This document shows, one piece after another, positions 27,211 through 36,091 of a stretch of DNA of 64,000 nt. Both the position numbers and the translations under genes were made by a program. Each line of letters starts with the position of its first letter. The first letter of the stretch is position 1. The notes beneath the pieces are model-generated. The model made no database searches and had not been told where the DNA came from. It saw only the letters and a list, made by a program, of their open reading frames with translations. This stretch comes from Streptomyces paradoxus (GTDB lineage: Bacteria; Actinomycetota; Actinomycetes; Streptomycetales; Streptomycetaceae): contig NZ_JACHGV010000010.1 of NCBI RefSeq assembly GCF_014202475.1, positions 62,001 through 126,000 on the forward strand. Direction: 5' to 3'.

Positions 27211-28380
27211 CTACTTCACCCGCAGCTCCAGGATCCGGTCGTCCCCGTCCTCCGGGCTGCCCCGGCCGTCCGTGTTGCTGGTCACCAGCCACAGCCGGTC
27301 GCCGCCCGCCGGCACCACCGTGCGCAGCCGGCCGTACTCGCCCTCCAGGAAGGCCTGCGGCTCGGCCGAGGCCTCGGTGCCGTTCAGCGGGATGCGCCAC
27401 AGCCGCTTGCCGCGCAGGCCCGCCATCCAGACCGACCCCTCGGCGTAGGCGATGCCGCTGGGGGAGGCCTCGGCCGTGGTCCACTGGTCGACCGGGTTGT
27501 GGAACTCCCCGTCGCCGGACCGGCCCTCGGCCTCCGGCCAGCCGTAGTTGTCGCCCGGCTTGATCGCGTTGAGCTCGTCCCAGGTGTCCTGGCCGAACTC
27601 CGAGGCGAACAGCCGCTGCTTGCCGTCCCAGGCGAGGCCCTGCACATTGCGGTGGCCGTAGGAGTACACCGGCGAGTCAGGGAACGGGTTGCCCGGTGCC
27701 GGCTCGCCCTCCGGGGTCAGGCGGAGGATCTTGCCGCCGACGGAGTCCTTGTCCTGGGACAGACCGGTGTCGCCGCTCTCGCCCGTGCCCACGTACAGCA
27801 TCTTGTCCGGGCCGAACTCGATGCGCCCGCCGTTGTGGATGAAACCCTTGGGGATGCCCCGGAAGACCGTGTCGGGAGCGCCGAGCTGCTCGCCGGAGGG
27901 CTTCCGCTCGTCGTAGATCATGCGGACGATGCGGTTGTCGGAGGCCGAGGTGAAGTACGCGTAGACCATGCGGTCCGAGGCGTAGTCGGGGGACAGGGCC
28001 AGCCCGAGGAGGCCGCCCTCGCCGGCCGCCGAGACCCCGGGCACCTCGCCCAGTTCGGTCTTCTTGCCGGTCTTCTCGTCGACCCGGACGATCGTCCCCT
28101 CGTCCCGGGACGCGACGAGCAGGCCGCCGCCCGGCAGCGGAGCGAGGCCCCAGGGGGACTCCAGGCCCTCGGCGACGGTACGCACCACCTCCACCGAACC
28201 CTGGGCGGGAGGTGTCTCCTCGGCGGCCTGCCGCGGCGGCGCGGACGACCCCGGCGCCGTACGGCCCGGGGAGGTGCTCCCGTCCTTGCCGGACGATCCT
28301 CCGCCGTCGGAGGAGCAACCGGCCGTCAGCAGGAGCGCGGCGGCCAGCACGGTCGGGACGGCTCGACGTGGCACGATCAT
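27211..28380 (-). CDS. PQQ-dependent glucose/sorbosone dehydrogenase-like lipoprotein
   Basis: 389 residues from ATG 28380, with GAAGGGA just upstream. A signal peptide ends in the lipobox L-L-L-T-A-G-C, so it is anchored outside the membrane. After a Ser/Gly/Pro linker (about 25-60) comes a six-bladed GSDH beta-propeller: E-G-L-E-S-P-W-G-L-A-P-L-P, F-I-H-N-G-G-R-I-E-F-G-P-D, Y-V-G-T-G-E-S-G, Y-G-H-R-N-V-Q-G-L-A and W-D-E-L-N-A-I-K-P-G-D-N-Y-G-W-P-E. These are the family's PQQ/calcium-binding positions. It would oxidise aldose sugars, but the substrate is not predictable. Confidence 0.9.
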   Translation of the reverse strand: MIVPRRAVPTVLAAALLLTAGCSSDGGGSSGKDGSTSPGRTAPGSSAPPRQAAEETPPAQGSVEVVRTVAEGLESPWGLAPLPGGGLLVASRDEGTIVRVDEKTGKKTELGEVPGVSAAGEGGLLGLALSPDYASDRMVYAYFTSASDNRIVRMIYDERKPSGEQLGAPDTVFRGIPKGFIHNGGRIEFGPDKMLYVGTGESGDTGLSQDKDSVGGKILRLTPEGEPAPGNPFPDSPVYSYGHRNVQGLAWDGKQRLFASEFGQDTWDELNAIKPGDNYGWPEAEGRSGDGEFHNPVDQWTTAEASPSGIAYAEGSVWMAGLRGKRLWRIPLNGTEASAEPQAFLEGEYGRLRTVVPAGGDRLWLVTSNTDGRGSPEDGDDRILELRVK

Positions 28381-28507
28381 GGTCCCTTCGACGGGGCGGG
28401 TCCTCTCCCTGTCATACACCGCTCGCGGCTCCCAGGTTCCCGATCACGGAACGCCGAACCGGGAAGGCGGGGTTTGCCCGGGAACGCACCGGCGTCGGCA
28501 CCGGGCC

Positions 28508-29506
28508 TCAGTCCCACGACCCCTGGGCCGGCGGCAGCTCCGCTATCTCCTCGAGATCGCCGGGGGTCAGGCGCAGTGCCGCCGCGGCCGTGTTCTCGGT
28601 GACCCAGCGCTCCTGCTTCGTACCCGGGACCGGGACCACGTGCGGGCCCTGCGCCAGCACCCACGCGAGGGCGACCTGGGCGGGCGTGACGCCCGTGCCG
28701 TGCCGGCGGGCCACGCGGCGCAGCCCCGCGACGACCGGCTGGTTCGCGGCCATCATCTCGCCCGTGAAGCGGGGGTGCCGGGCGCGCGGGTCGTCCGCCT
28801 CGAAGCCCGCGCCGGGCCGCAGCCTGCCGGTCAGGAAGCCGTTGCCCAGCGGCATCGCCGCGAGGAAGCCGACCCCCCGCGTCCGGCACCAGGGCAGCAG
28901 GGTCTCCAGCGCCTCCGGCGACCACACCGACAACTCGGCCTGCACCGCGCTCACCGGGAAGACCTGCTGCACCCGCTCCAGTTGCCGGATCGTCCCGTCG
29001 TGCAGCCCGGCCCCGGTCCGGCGGCCGGCCCGCGCCCCCACCGCGCACAGGCCCAACGCCCGTACCTTTCCGGCCTGGACGAGCTCCGCCATCGCGCCCC
29101 AGGTCTCCTCCACCGGCACCTCGGGGTCGGACCGGTGCAGCTGGTAGAGGTCGATGACGTCCGTCTGCAACCGCCGCAGCGACGCGTCGCAGGCCCGCTT
29201 CACGTACCCGGGGCGGCCGTTGGCGACGATGTGCTGGTCGCCCACGAGCAGCCCGACCTTCGTCGACACGAACGCGTCGGACCGCCGCTCCTTCAACGCC
29301 CGCCCCACCAGCAGCTCGTTGGTGAAGGGGCCGTACATGTCGGCCGTGTCCAGCAGGGACGCGCCCAGGTCGAGTGCCCGGTGCACCGCCCTGAGCGACT
29401 CGTCGCCGCGCCGCCTCGACGCGCTGTAGGCCCAGCTCATCGGCATGCACCCGAGTCCGACGGCCCCCACCGCGAGCGCCGCCGCGCCGATCGTCCTGCG
29501 CTCCAC
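28508..29506 (-). CDS. Aldo/keto reductase
   Basis: 332 residues from GTG 29506, with GGGAGGG ten bases upstream on the minus strand. It begins V-E-R-R-T-I-G and has the AKR tetrad: Asp in L-D-T-A-D-M-Y-G with the Tyr four residues on, Lys in V-S-T-K-V-G, His in L-Y-Q-L-H-R-S-D. The NADPH region is V-P-V-P-G-T-K near the C-terminus. It looks like the YakC/L-glyceraldehyde reductase group. The substrate is unknown. It is divergent from the hydroxyacid dehydrogenase gene. Confidence 0.9.
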   Translation of the reverse strand: MERRTIGAAALAVGAVGLGCMPMSWAYSASRRRGDESLRAVHRALDLGASLLDTADMYGPFTNELLVGRALKERRSDAFVSTKVGLLVGDQHIVANGRPGYVKRACDASLRRLQTDVIDLYQLHRSDPEVPVEETWGAMAELVQAGKVRALGLCAVGARAGRRTGAGLHDGTIRQLERVQQVFPVSAVQAELSVWSPEALETLLPWCRTRGVGFLAAMPLGNGFLTGRLRPGAGFEADDPRARHPRFTGEMMAANQPVVAGLRRVARRHGTGVTPAQVALAWVLAQGPHVVPVPGTKQERWVTENTAAAALRLTPGDLEEIAELPPAQGSWD

Positions 29507-29583
29507 CTGGTCGTGACCCTCCCTGTTCGAGCCACCCCAACCTAACCTCTGCCGTCGCACGCTCCTGACATAGCCTCCAGAGC

Positions 29584-30534
29584 ATGACTGCTGACGTGTG
29601 GCTGCCCATCCCGCCGGACGAGATCGACGGGCTCCCCGAGGGCCCGGACTACCGCTTCTGGAACGGCGGGGAGGACTTCCCCGCGGACCCGGCCGACTGC
29701 GCCTTCTACGTCGTCCCCTACATGAAGCCCAGCCCGCTGTGCGTGCGTCCCATGGGGCGGATGAGCAACGTCCGGGTCGTGCAGACCCTCTCCGCCGGGA
29801 TCGACCACGTGGAGCCGGGGCTCGGGCACCTGCCCGCGGGTGTGCGGCTGTGCAATGCGCGCGGGGTGCACGAGGCCAGCACCGGCGAGCTCACCCTCGC
29901 GCTGATCCTGGCCTCGCTGCGCGGGATCCCCGACTTCGTGCGCGCGCAGGACCGGGGGGAGTGGCTCGGCGGCTTCCGGCCCGCCCTCGCCGACAAGAAC
30001 GTCCTCATCGTGGGGTACGGCTCGATCGGCGAGGCCATCGAGGACCGGCTCGTTCCGTTCGAGGTGGCGCGGGTGGCGCGCGTCGCGCGCTCCGAGCGCA
30101 CCACGGCGCGCGGTCCGGTGCATCCGCTCACCGAACTCCCCGCGCTGCTGCCGGAGGCGGACGTCGTCATCCTGTCCACCCCGCTCACCGAAACCACCCG
30201 TGGCCTGGCCGGAGCCGACTTCCTGTCCCGGATGAAGGACGGCGCGCTCCTCGTCAACGTCGCCCGCGGTCCCGTCGTCGACACCAAGGCCCTGCTCGCC
30301 GAACTCGAGACCGGCCGTATCACCGCCGCCCTCGACGTCACCGACCCGGAGCCGCTGGCGCGCGAACACCCCCTGTGGCGTGCGCCGGGGGTACTCATCA
30401 GCCCGCACGTCGGCGGACCCACCTCCGCGTTCCTCCCGCGCGCCAAGCGGCTCCTGGTGGACCAGTTGAACCGTTATGTGAACCGGGAGCCGCTCCGCAA
30501 CGTGATCCTTACGACGGGTGCATCAACCGACTGA
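29584..30534 (+). CDS. D-isomer-specific 2-hydroxyacid dehydrogenase
   Basis: 316 residues. NAD-dependent 2-hydroxyacid/2-oxoacid interconversion. Rossmann motif V-G-Y-G-S-I-G-E-A-I (about residue 142); catalytic Arg in N-V-A-R-G-P-V-V-D, Glu in D-V-T-D-P-E-P-L and His in I-S-P-H-V-G-G-P. The residues after strand 2 are basic (V-A-R-S-E-R), which favours NADP over NAD. Close to glyoxylate/hydroxypyruvate reductases. TAGCCT ends seven bases before the ATG and no ribosome site is seen, so the message is probably leaderless. Confidence 0.9.
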   Translation: MTADVWLPIPPDEIDGLPEGPDYRFWNGGEDFPADPADCAFYVVPYMKPSPLCVRPMGRMSNVRVVQTLSAGIDHVEPGLGHLPAGVRLCNARGVHEASTGELTLALILASLRGIPDFVRAQDRGEWLGGFRPALADKNVLIVGYGSIGEAIEDRLVPFEVARVARVARSERTTARGPVHPLTELPALLPEADVVILSTPLTETTRGLAGADFLSRMKDGALLVNVARGPVVDTKALLAELETGRITAALDVTDPEPLAREHPLWRAPGVLISPHVGGPTSAFLPRAKRLLVDQLNRYVNREPLRNVILTTGASTD

Positions 30535-30968
30535 GAGACCTTCGAGTACCGTCCGCAATCCTCCAGGTGCGGTGGGTACTCATCTATCTATTGATCGTCA
30601 CGGAGCGTAGAGAACCTATGTCCCTGAGTGACGAGACTGGTGTATCGTCCCGACAGGGGATGCGCCGGGGACCGTTCCGGCGCCGGGGATGGGCACTTCG
30701 GACTGTGAGGGGGGCGACAGGCGATGCACGGCCTTTGGACGAGCGATCCGACGGGGCGGGGCTGCAGGCGGCGACCCTGGCGGACGGCCGCGGGCAGCCG
30801 CGGACGCCACGCCGATCACGTCGGCCACCACACCCACCACAGCAAACGCCACAGCGGGCACCACACCGAACGCGGCCGGCACCGCGGACCCGGCAGCCGC
30901 AGGAGGCATGACCAGCCGGTCCACCGGGGCCGGCGGGGCCCGGGAGCGGCGCGGACCGGGAGGACCCG
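30535..30968 (+). other. 434-base gap before the second c-di-GMP gene; possible leader
   Basis: No convincing gene. An in-frame ATG at 30618 opens 97 codons to 30911 but codon use is poor and the Arg/Pro-rich end looks like an artefact. A second frame gives a Thr/Ala-rich run (around 30800-30900) that continues only as an overlap with the next gene. The stretch 30815-30890 is C/A-rich and purine-poor, so it should be little structured as RNA. It may be a long 5' leader or promoter region for the gene at 30969. Confidence 0.35.
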
Positions 30969-33900
30969 GTGAGCGCGCCCCCCACCCCCACGCTGGACGG
31001 AGCGCTGCGGGCACAGCCTCCCTCCCCGGGCGCGCTGCTGCCCCGCACGCCGGCCACCGGCCACCGGCCGGGCCTGGCCCTCCAACTCGTCCTGGCCCTG
31101 GCCTGCGCGGCATACGCCGCGGGCTCCGCGTTCGGCTGGGGCTCAGCCCAGCTGGCCCTGATCATGGGCGACTTCGGGCTCAGCGCCGCGGCCGGCACCG
31201 CCGCCGTCTCGTGCTTCCTCTACGCCCGCAGCCGCCGCACCGGCTTCCGGCCCGCCTGGCTGCTGTTCGGCCTCTCCTCGGCCATGGCAGCCCTGGGCAA
31301 TCTGGTCTGGGGGTGGTACGAGGTGGTCCTGGGACTGCCCGTGCCCAGCCCCAGCTACGCCGACCTGTTCTTCCTCTGCTTCGCGCCACCCGCGATCGTC
31401 GGGCTGCTCGTGCTCGCCAAGCGGCCGGTCACCAAGGCCGGCTGGGTCTGCCTGGGGCTGGACGCCTGGCTGATCGGCGGCTCGTTGCTGACGCTGGCCT
31501 GGAGCCTCGCCCTCGCCCAGGCCGCGAAGTCCGAAGGGCCGGGCGTGGCGCACACCGCGCTGTCGCTGGCGTACCCGCTGCTCGACATCGCGCTGGTCAG
31601 CATGGTGCTCGCCCTGCACTTCAGGCGGTCAGCGGTGAACCGCTCCGCGGTCAACACCGCCATCGGCGCCCTGGCGCTGACCGTGATGTGCGACGCTCTG
31701 TTCACCTCGCCGCTCATGCACCACGACTACCGCTCCGGCCAGCTGCTCGACGCGGGCTGGTTCGCGGGCTCGCTGCTGCTGGCGTACGCCCCGTGGGCCG
31801 GGCCCCGCGCGGAGGCCGACCGGCACGGCACCGACCGGCACGCCGGCACGGGGCACACCCGCGTGGTGCACGAGCACGTGCCGGGGCAGCGCGGCGGCCC
31901 CCACCATCCCCTGCTCCTGCCGGGCGCCGAGCACAGCCGATACCCGGCCGCCCGGCCCATCGCCGGCTCGCTGGCCGCCCTCACGCCGTACCTCGCGGCC
32001 GCCGTGTGCACCCTGGGGATCCTGTACAACGTCCTCAACGGCCGCAGCGTCGACCGCGTGGTCCTGCTGACCGGGGGCACGGTGGTGCTCGCGCTCGTCG
32101 TGCGCCAGGGCATCATGCTGCTCGACAACATCACCCTCACACAGGAACTGGCGCAGAAGGAGAACCACTTCCGCTCCCTGGTGCAGGGCTCCAGCGACGT
32201 CATCATGATCGCCGCCCCCAGCGGCGTCCTGAGGTACGTCTCCCCGGCCGCCGCAGGTGTGTACGGCCGCCCGGCGGAGGAGCTGGTGGGCACGGAACTG
32301 GCCCACCTCATCCACCCCGAGGACCTGGGCTGCGTCGTGCACGAGGTGCGCAGATTCCTCGCCGCCAACCCGGTCGAGGAACCCACCACGCGCATCGAGT
32401 GCCGCTTCCGCTCGGGCGACGACAGCTGGCTGAACGTCGAGTCCACCGTCAACCGTCATCACGGCGGCCTCATCTTCAACAGCCGCGACGTGACCGAACG
32501 GGTGCGGCTCCAGGCGCAGTTGCAGCACAACGCCGAGCACGACCCGCTCACGGACCTGCCCAACCGCGCCCTGTTCACCAAGCGCGTGCAGCACGCCCTC
32601 TCGGGCCGCCGCGCCTCCGACCGGGGCGTGGCCCTGCGGAACACGGCCGTGCTGTTCATCGATCTCGACGGCTTCAAGGCCGTCAACGACACGATCGGGC
32701 ACCAGGCCGGCGACGAGCTGCTCGTCCAGGCCGCCCGCAGGCTCCAGGACTCCGTCCGGCACGGCGACACCGCGTCCCGGCTCGGCGGAGACGAGTTCGC
32801 GGCCCTGATCGCCGGGGACAACACCCGCGACCGGGACGCCCGGGAGCGGCACATCCTGGAGCTCGCCGACCGCCTCAGGACGACGCTGTCCCAGCCCTAC
32901 CTCATCGACGGCAACGATGTCCGTGTCAACGCCTCCATCGGCGTGGCCTTCGCCGAGGCCGGCCTCGGGGCGGGCGAACTGCTGCGCAACGCCGACCTGG
33001 CCATGTACCGGGCCAAGGCCGGCGGAAAGGGCCGTGTCGAGCTGTACAAGCCGCAGATGCAGCAGGACGTGGCCCGCAAGGCCGAGCTCGCCACCCGCCT
33101 GCGGGCCGCCCTGCACGACGGGGAGTTCGCCCTGCTGCACCAGCCGGTGGTGTCGCTGGAAGACGGCCGGATCACGTCGGTGTCCGCGCAGGCGCGCTGG
33201 CGCTCCTCGCAAGGGGTGCTCTTCACCCCGGCGGAGTTCCTGCGCGTGGCCGAGGACAGCGACAAGACCGCCGAGCTGGGCCGGTGGCTGATCGAGGAGG
33301 CCGTCGAGCAGGCCGCCGAGCGGCACGCCACCGGGCTGTCCGTGCCGGTCGTGGTGCGGATGAGCGCCCGTCGGCTGCTGGACCGGTCGATGCCGCTCGG
33401 CTCGATCGAGGCGCTGCTCACGCGGCACGGGCTGCCGTCCGGCTCGCTGATCATCGAGCTGTCCGACGCCGACCCGAGGGTCTCGCTGGACGAGCTGGAA
33501 CGGCGCCTGGGCGCCCTGCGGCGGGTCGGCGTACGGATCGCGCTCGACGGGTTCGGCAGCGGCTACGCGGCGATCACGGCCCTGAGGAGGCTCCCCGTCG
33601 ACGTCCTGAAGCTGGACCGCGGTCTGGTCGAGGGCGTCGTCGAATCGGCCCGCCTGCACAAGATCACCAGCGGGCTTCTGCGCATCGCGGGCGATCTCGG
33701 GCTGAAGTCCGTGGCCGAGGGGGTGGATCTGCCCGAGCAGGTCACCGCCCTGCGCGCGATGGGCTGCACGCACGGGCAGGGCATGGCGTTCTCCGGGCCG
33801 CTCGACGAGTACCGGCTGCGCCGGGCGCTCGCCGGCGGCCGCTATCCGGTGCCGAACGGACCGGCCGAACCGGCGTTAGTGGGCGGCTCCCCGCGGTTGT

Positions 33901-33980
33901 ACAGCTCGGGGGTGTCCGCCGTCATCGGAGGCGGTACGGCCCTCCGCTCACATAATGAGACTCCCGTCCCACCCACTTGA
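30969..33980 (+). CDS. Membrane PAS-GGDEF-degenerate EAL protein (probable diguanylate cyclase, SCO5511-like)
   Basis: 1003 residues from GTG 30969, behind a strong GGGAGGA four bases away. A multi-pass membrane region (about residues 35-380, interrupted by a His-rich hydrophilic loop near 275-320), a PAS/PAC domain (about 395-515), a GGDEF domain with intact R-L-G-G-D-E-F (about 603) and an RHGD I-site exactly five residues before it, then an EAL-like domain. EAL is degenerate: S-A-Q-A-R-W replaces E-A-L-x-R-W (about 737), V-R-M-S lacks the metal Asn, and L-D-G-F-G-S-G replaces D-D-F-G-T-G. So cyclase activity with product inhibition, and no phosphodiesterase, is predicted. Codon 970 is TTA (33876-33878), implying bldA dependence. 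Likely orthologue of SCO5511. Confidence 0.9.
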   Translation: MSAPPTPTLDGALRAQPPSPGALLPRTPATGHRPGLALQLVLALACAAYAAGSAFGWGSAQLALIMGDFGLSAAAGTAAVSCFLYARSRRTGFRPAWLLFGLSSAMAALGNLVWGWYEVVLGLPVPSPSYADLFFLCFAPPAIVGLLVLAKRPVTKAGWVCLGLDAWLIGGSLLTLAWSLALAQAAKSEGPGVAHTALSLAYPLLDIALVSMVLALHFRRSAVNRSAVNTAIGALALTVMCDALFTSPLMHHDYRSGQLLDAGWFAGSLLLAYAPWAGPRAEADRHGTDRHAGTGHTRVVHEHVPGQRGGPHHPLLLPGAEHSRYPAARPIAGSLAALTPYLAAAVCTLGILYNVLNGRSVDRVVLLTGGTVVLALVVRQGIMLLDNITLTQELAQKENHFRSLVQGSSDVIMIAAPSGVLRYVSPAAAGVYGRPAEELVGTELAHLIHPEDLGCVVHEVRRFLAANPVEEPTTRIECRFRSGDDSWLNVESTVNRHHGGLIFNSRDVTERVRLQAQLQHNAEHDPLTDLPNRALFTKRVQHALSGRRASDRGVALRNTAVLFIDLDGFKAVNDTIGHQAGDELLVQAARRLQDSVRHGDTASRLGGDEFAALIAGDNTRDRDARERHILELADRLRTTLSQPYLIDGNDVRVNASIGVAFAEAGLGAGELLRNADLAMYRAKAGGKGRVELYKPQMQQDVARKAELATRLRAALHDGEFALLHQPVVSLEDGRITSVSAQARWRSSQGVLFTPAEFLRVAEDSDKTAELGRWLIEEAVEQAAERHATGLSVPVVVRMSARRLLDRSMPLGSIEALLTRHGLPSGSLIIELSDADPRVSLDELERRLGALRRVGVRIALDGFGSGYAAITALRRLPVDVLKLDRGLVEGVVESARLHKITSGLLRIAGDLGLKSVAEGVDLPEQVTALRAMGCTHGQGMAFSGPLDEYRLRRALAGGRYPVPNGPAEPALVGGSPRLYSSGVSAVIGGGTALRSHNETPVPPT

Positions 33981-34006
33981 CAGTGAGTGCGTGCCGGGGA
34001 GAGGGT
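33977..34006 (+). promoter_or_regulatory. Candidate ilvB leader promoter
   Basis: A perfect -35 TTGACA (33977-33982) overlaps the stop codon of the c-di-GMP gene. After an 18-base spacer comes GAGGGT (34001-34006), a weak -10. Transcription would begin about at the ATG of the leader peptide at 34014. Confidence 0.5.
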
Positions 34007-34013
34007 CAGTGCC

Positions 34014-34055
34014 ATGCGCACCCGAATTCTCGTACTTGGAAAGCGCGTCGGCTGA
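34014..34055 (+). CDS. ilvB leader peptide M-R-T-R-I-L-V-L-G-K-R-V-G
   Basis: 13 residues containing Ile-Leu-Val-Leu and a later Val, the three branched-chain amino acids, encoded directly before a terminator and the ilvBNC operon. The Ile codon is ATT and the third positions are unlike ordinary genes here. It should act as the sensor of a transcription attenuator: slow translation at the I-L-V-L block when charged tRNAs are scarce prevents terminator formation. Ribosome entry is probably leaderless. The same arrangement is established for ilv operons of other bacteria and predicted for actinobacteria. Confidence 0.85.
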   Translation: MRTRILVLGKRVG

Positions 34056-34095
34056 CGCTGAGCCTCGACCGCTCAGCGATCCCACCCGGCGCGCT

Positions 34096-34129
34096 CCCCT
34101 CGCTTGCCTTATGGCACGAGGGGTTTTTT
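34096..34129 (+). terminator. ilvBNC attenuator terminator
   Basis: CCCCTCG (34096-34102) pairs with CGAGGGG (34117-34123), an inner TGCC/GGCA stem extends it around loop TTAT, and six T follow (34124-34129). A U-tract is rare in this GC-rich genome. It lies 40 bases after the leader peptide stop and 75 before ilvB, the expected spacing for attenuation. Confidence 0.88.
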
Positions 34130-34204
34130 GTTGCACAGGCGCCTTTCGTGCGACAACCGAATACCGTACAAACCTCGCATAAACCCTCAGCATCTGAGAA
34201 GAGA

Positions 34205-36055
34205 ATGCCGATGACCGAGCAGGCCACCGGGGCCCACCACCCGCAGCCCCGGCCCCGATCCGGAGGACACTCCGCCCCCGAGCAGGTGACGGGCGCGCAG
34301 TCCCTCATCCGCTCTCTCGAGGAGGTCGGCGCCGACACGGTATTCGGCATTCCCGGCGGTGCGATCCTCCCGGCCTACGACCCGCTGATGGACTCCACCA
34401 GGGTGCGCCACGTCCTGGTCCGCCACGAGCAGGGCGCCGGTCACGCCGCCACCGGCTACGCGCAGGCCACCGGCAAGGTCGGCGTCTGCATGGCCACCTC
34501 GGGACCCGGCGCGACCAACCTGGTCACCCCCATCGCCGACGCGCACATGGACTCCGTGCCGCTGGTCGCGATCACCGGCCAGGTGGCGTCCAAGGCGATC
34601 GGCACGGACGCCTTCCAGGAGGCGGACATCGTCGGCATCACCATGCCGATCACCAAGCACAACTTCCTCGTCACCAAGGCCGAGGACATCCCGCGGATCA
34701 TCGCCCAGGCGTTCCACATCGCCTCCACCGGCCGCCCCGGCCCGGTCCTGGTCGACATCGCCAAGGACGCCCTCCAGGCGAAGACCACCTTCTCCTGGCC
34801 GCCCGCCATGGACCTGCCCGGCTACCGCCCGGTGACCAAGCCGCACGCCAAGCAGATCCGCGAGGCCGCCAAGCTGATCACCCAGGCCAGGCGTCCGGTG
34901 CTGTACGTCGGCGGCGGCGTGATCAAGGCCAAGGCCACCGCCGAGCTGAAGGTCCTCGCCGAGCTCACCGGCGCGCCCGTCACCACCACCCTGATGGCGC
35001 TCGGCTCGTTCCCCGACAAGCACCCGCAGCACCTGGGCATGCCCGGCATGCACGGCTCGGTGGCCGCCGTCACCGGTCTGCAGAAGGCCGACCTGATCGT
35101 CGCCCTCGGTGCCCGCTTCGACGACCGCGTGACCGGCAAGCTGGACAGCTTCGCCCCGTTCGCCAAGATCGTCCACGCGGACATCGACCCGGCCGAGATC
35201 GGCAAGAACCGCGCCGCCGACGTGCCGATCGTCGGTGACGCCCGCGAGGTCATCGCCGACCTGATCCAGGCCGTCCAGAAGGAGCACAGCGAGGGCCACC
35301 GGGGCGACTACAGCGCCTGGTGGAAGGACCTGAGCCGCTGGCGCGACACCTACCCGCTCGGCTACGACCAGCCCGAGGACGGCTCGCTCTCCCCGCAGCA
35401 GGTCATCGAGCGCGTCGGACAGCTCGCCCCCGAGGGCACGATCTTCGCGGCGGGCGTCGGCCAGCACCAGATGTGGGCCGCCCACTTCATCGAGTACGAC
35501 AAGCCGGGCACCTGGCTGAACTCCGGCGGCGCCGGAACCATGGGCTACGCCGTCCCGGCCGCCATGGGCGCCAAGGCCGGAGCCCCCGAGCGGGCCGTCT
35601 GGGCCATCGACGGCGACGGCTGCTTCCAGATGACCAACCAGGAGCTCACCACCTGCGCCCTGAACAACATCCCGATCAAGGTCGCCGTCATCAACAACGG
35701 TGCCCTCGGGATGGTCCGCCAGTGGCAGACCCTCTTCTACAACCAGCGGTACAGCAACACCGTCCTGCACTCCGGCCCGGACGACGTCAACCCCGAGGCC
35801 CGCGGCACCCGTGTCCCCGACTTCGTGAAGCTGTCGGAGGCCATGGGCTGCTACGCGATCCGCTGCGAGTCCCCGGACGACCTCGACAAGGTCATCGAAG
35901 AGGCGAACTCCATCAACGACCGCCCGGTCGTCGTCGACTTCATCGTCCACGAGGACGCGATGGTCTGGCCGATGGTCGCCGCCGGCACCTCCAACGACGA
36001 GATCATGGCCGCCCGGGACGTCCGCCCCGACTTCGGCGACAACGAAGACGACTGA
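34205..36055 (+). CDS. ilvB: Acetolactate synthase large (catalytic) subunit
   Basis: 616 residues from ATG 34205; ATG 34211, two codons on, is equally possible. ThDP/FAD enzyme making acetolactate or acetohydroxybutyrate, the first common step of Val, Leu and Ile synthesis. Visible are V-F-G-I-P-G-G-A-I-L-P-A-Y-D, the catalytic Glu in V-R-H-E-Q-G-A-G-H (about residue 75), and the ThDP motif G-D-G-C-F-Q-M-T-N to I-N-N (about 469-498). It is first in ilvBNC, behind the attenuator. Regulation by branched-chain amino acid supply is inferred from the leader. Confidence 0.97.
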   Translation: MPMTEQATGAHHPQPRPRSGGHSAPEQVTGAQSLIRSLEEVGADTVFGIPGGAILPAYDPLMDSTRVRHVLVRHEQGAGHAATGYAQATGKVGVCMATSGPGATNLVTPIADAHMDSVPLVAITGQVASKAIGTDAFQEADIVGITMPITKHNFLVTKAEDIPRIIAQAFHIASTGRPGPVLVDIAKDALQAKTTFSWPPAMDLPGYRPVTKPHAKQIREAAKLITQARRPVLYVGGGVIKAKATAELKVLAELTGAPVTTTLMALGSFPDKHPQHLGMPGMHGSVAAVTGLQKADLIVALGARFDDRVTGKLDSFAPFAKIVHADIDPAEIGKNRAADVPIVGDAREVIADLIQAVQKEHSEGHRGDYSAWWKDLSRWRDTYPLGYDQPEDGSLSPQQVIERVGQLAPEGTIFAAGVGQHQMWAAHFIEYDKPGTWLNSGGAGTMGYAVPAAMGAKAGAPERAVWAIDGDGCFQMTNQELTTCALNNIPIKVAVINNGALGMVRQWQTLFYNQRYSNTVLHSGPDDVNPEARGTRVPDFVKLSEAMGCYAIRCESPDDLDKVIEEANSINDRPVVVDFIVHEDAMVWPMVAAGTSNDEIMAARDVRPDFGDNEDD

Positions 36056-36091
36056 GAGCCGTCCAGGACTTTCAAGCAGAGGAAGCAGATC

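Noticed and set aside
29530..29555. Possible iron box (CCAACCTAACCTCT) between the aldo/keto reductase and hydroxyacid dehydrogenase genes
   Set aside because: Only one half of the DmdR1 palindrome (AGGTTAGG) is present, and neither gene has an iron-uptake role.
31629..33773. Long minus-strand frame within the c-di-GMP gene
   Set aside because: No domain, no ribosome site, composition typical of antisense shadows.
30689..33955. 1088-codon plus-strand frame overlapping the PAS-GGDEF gene
   Set aside because: The overlapping frame encodes intact PAS, GGDEF and EAL-like domains; this one is Arg/Pro-rich noise past 30969.
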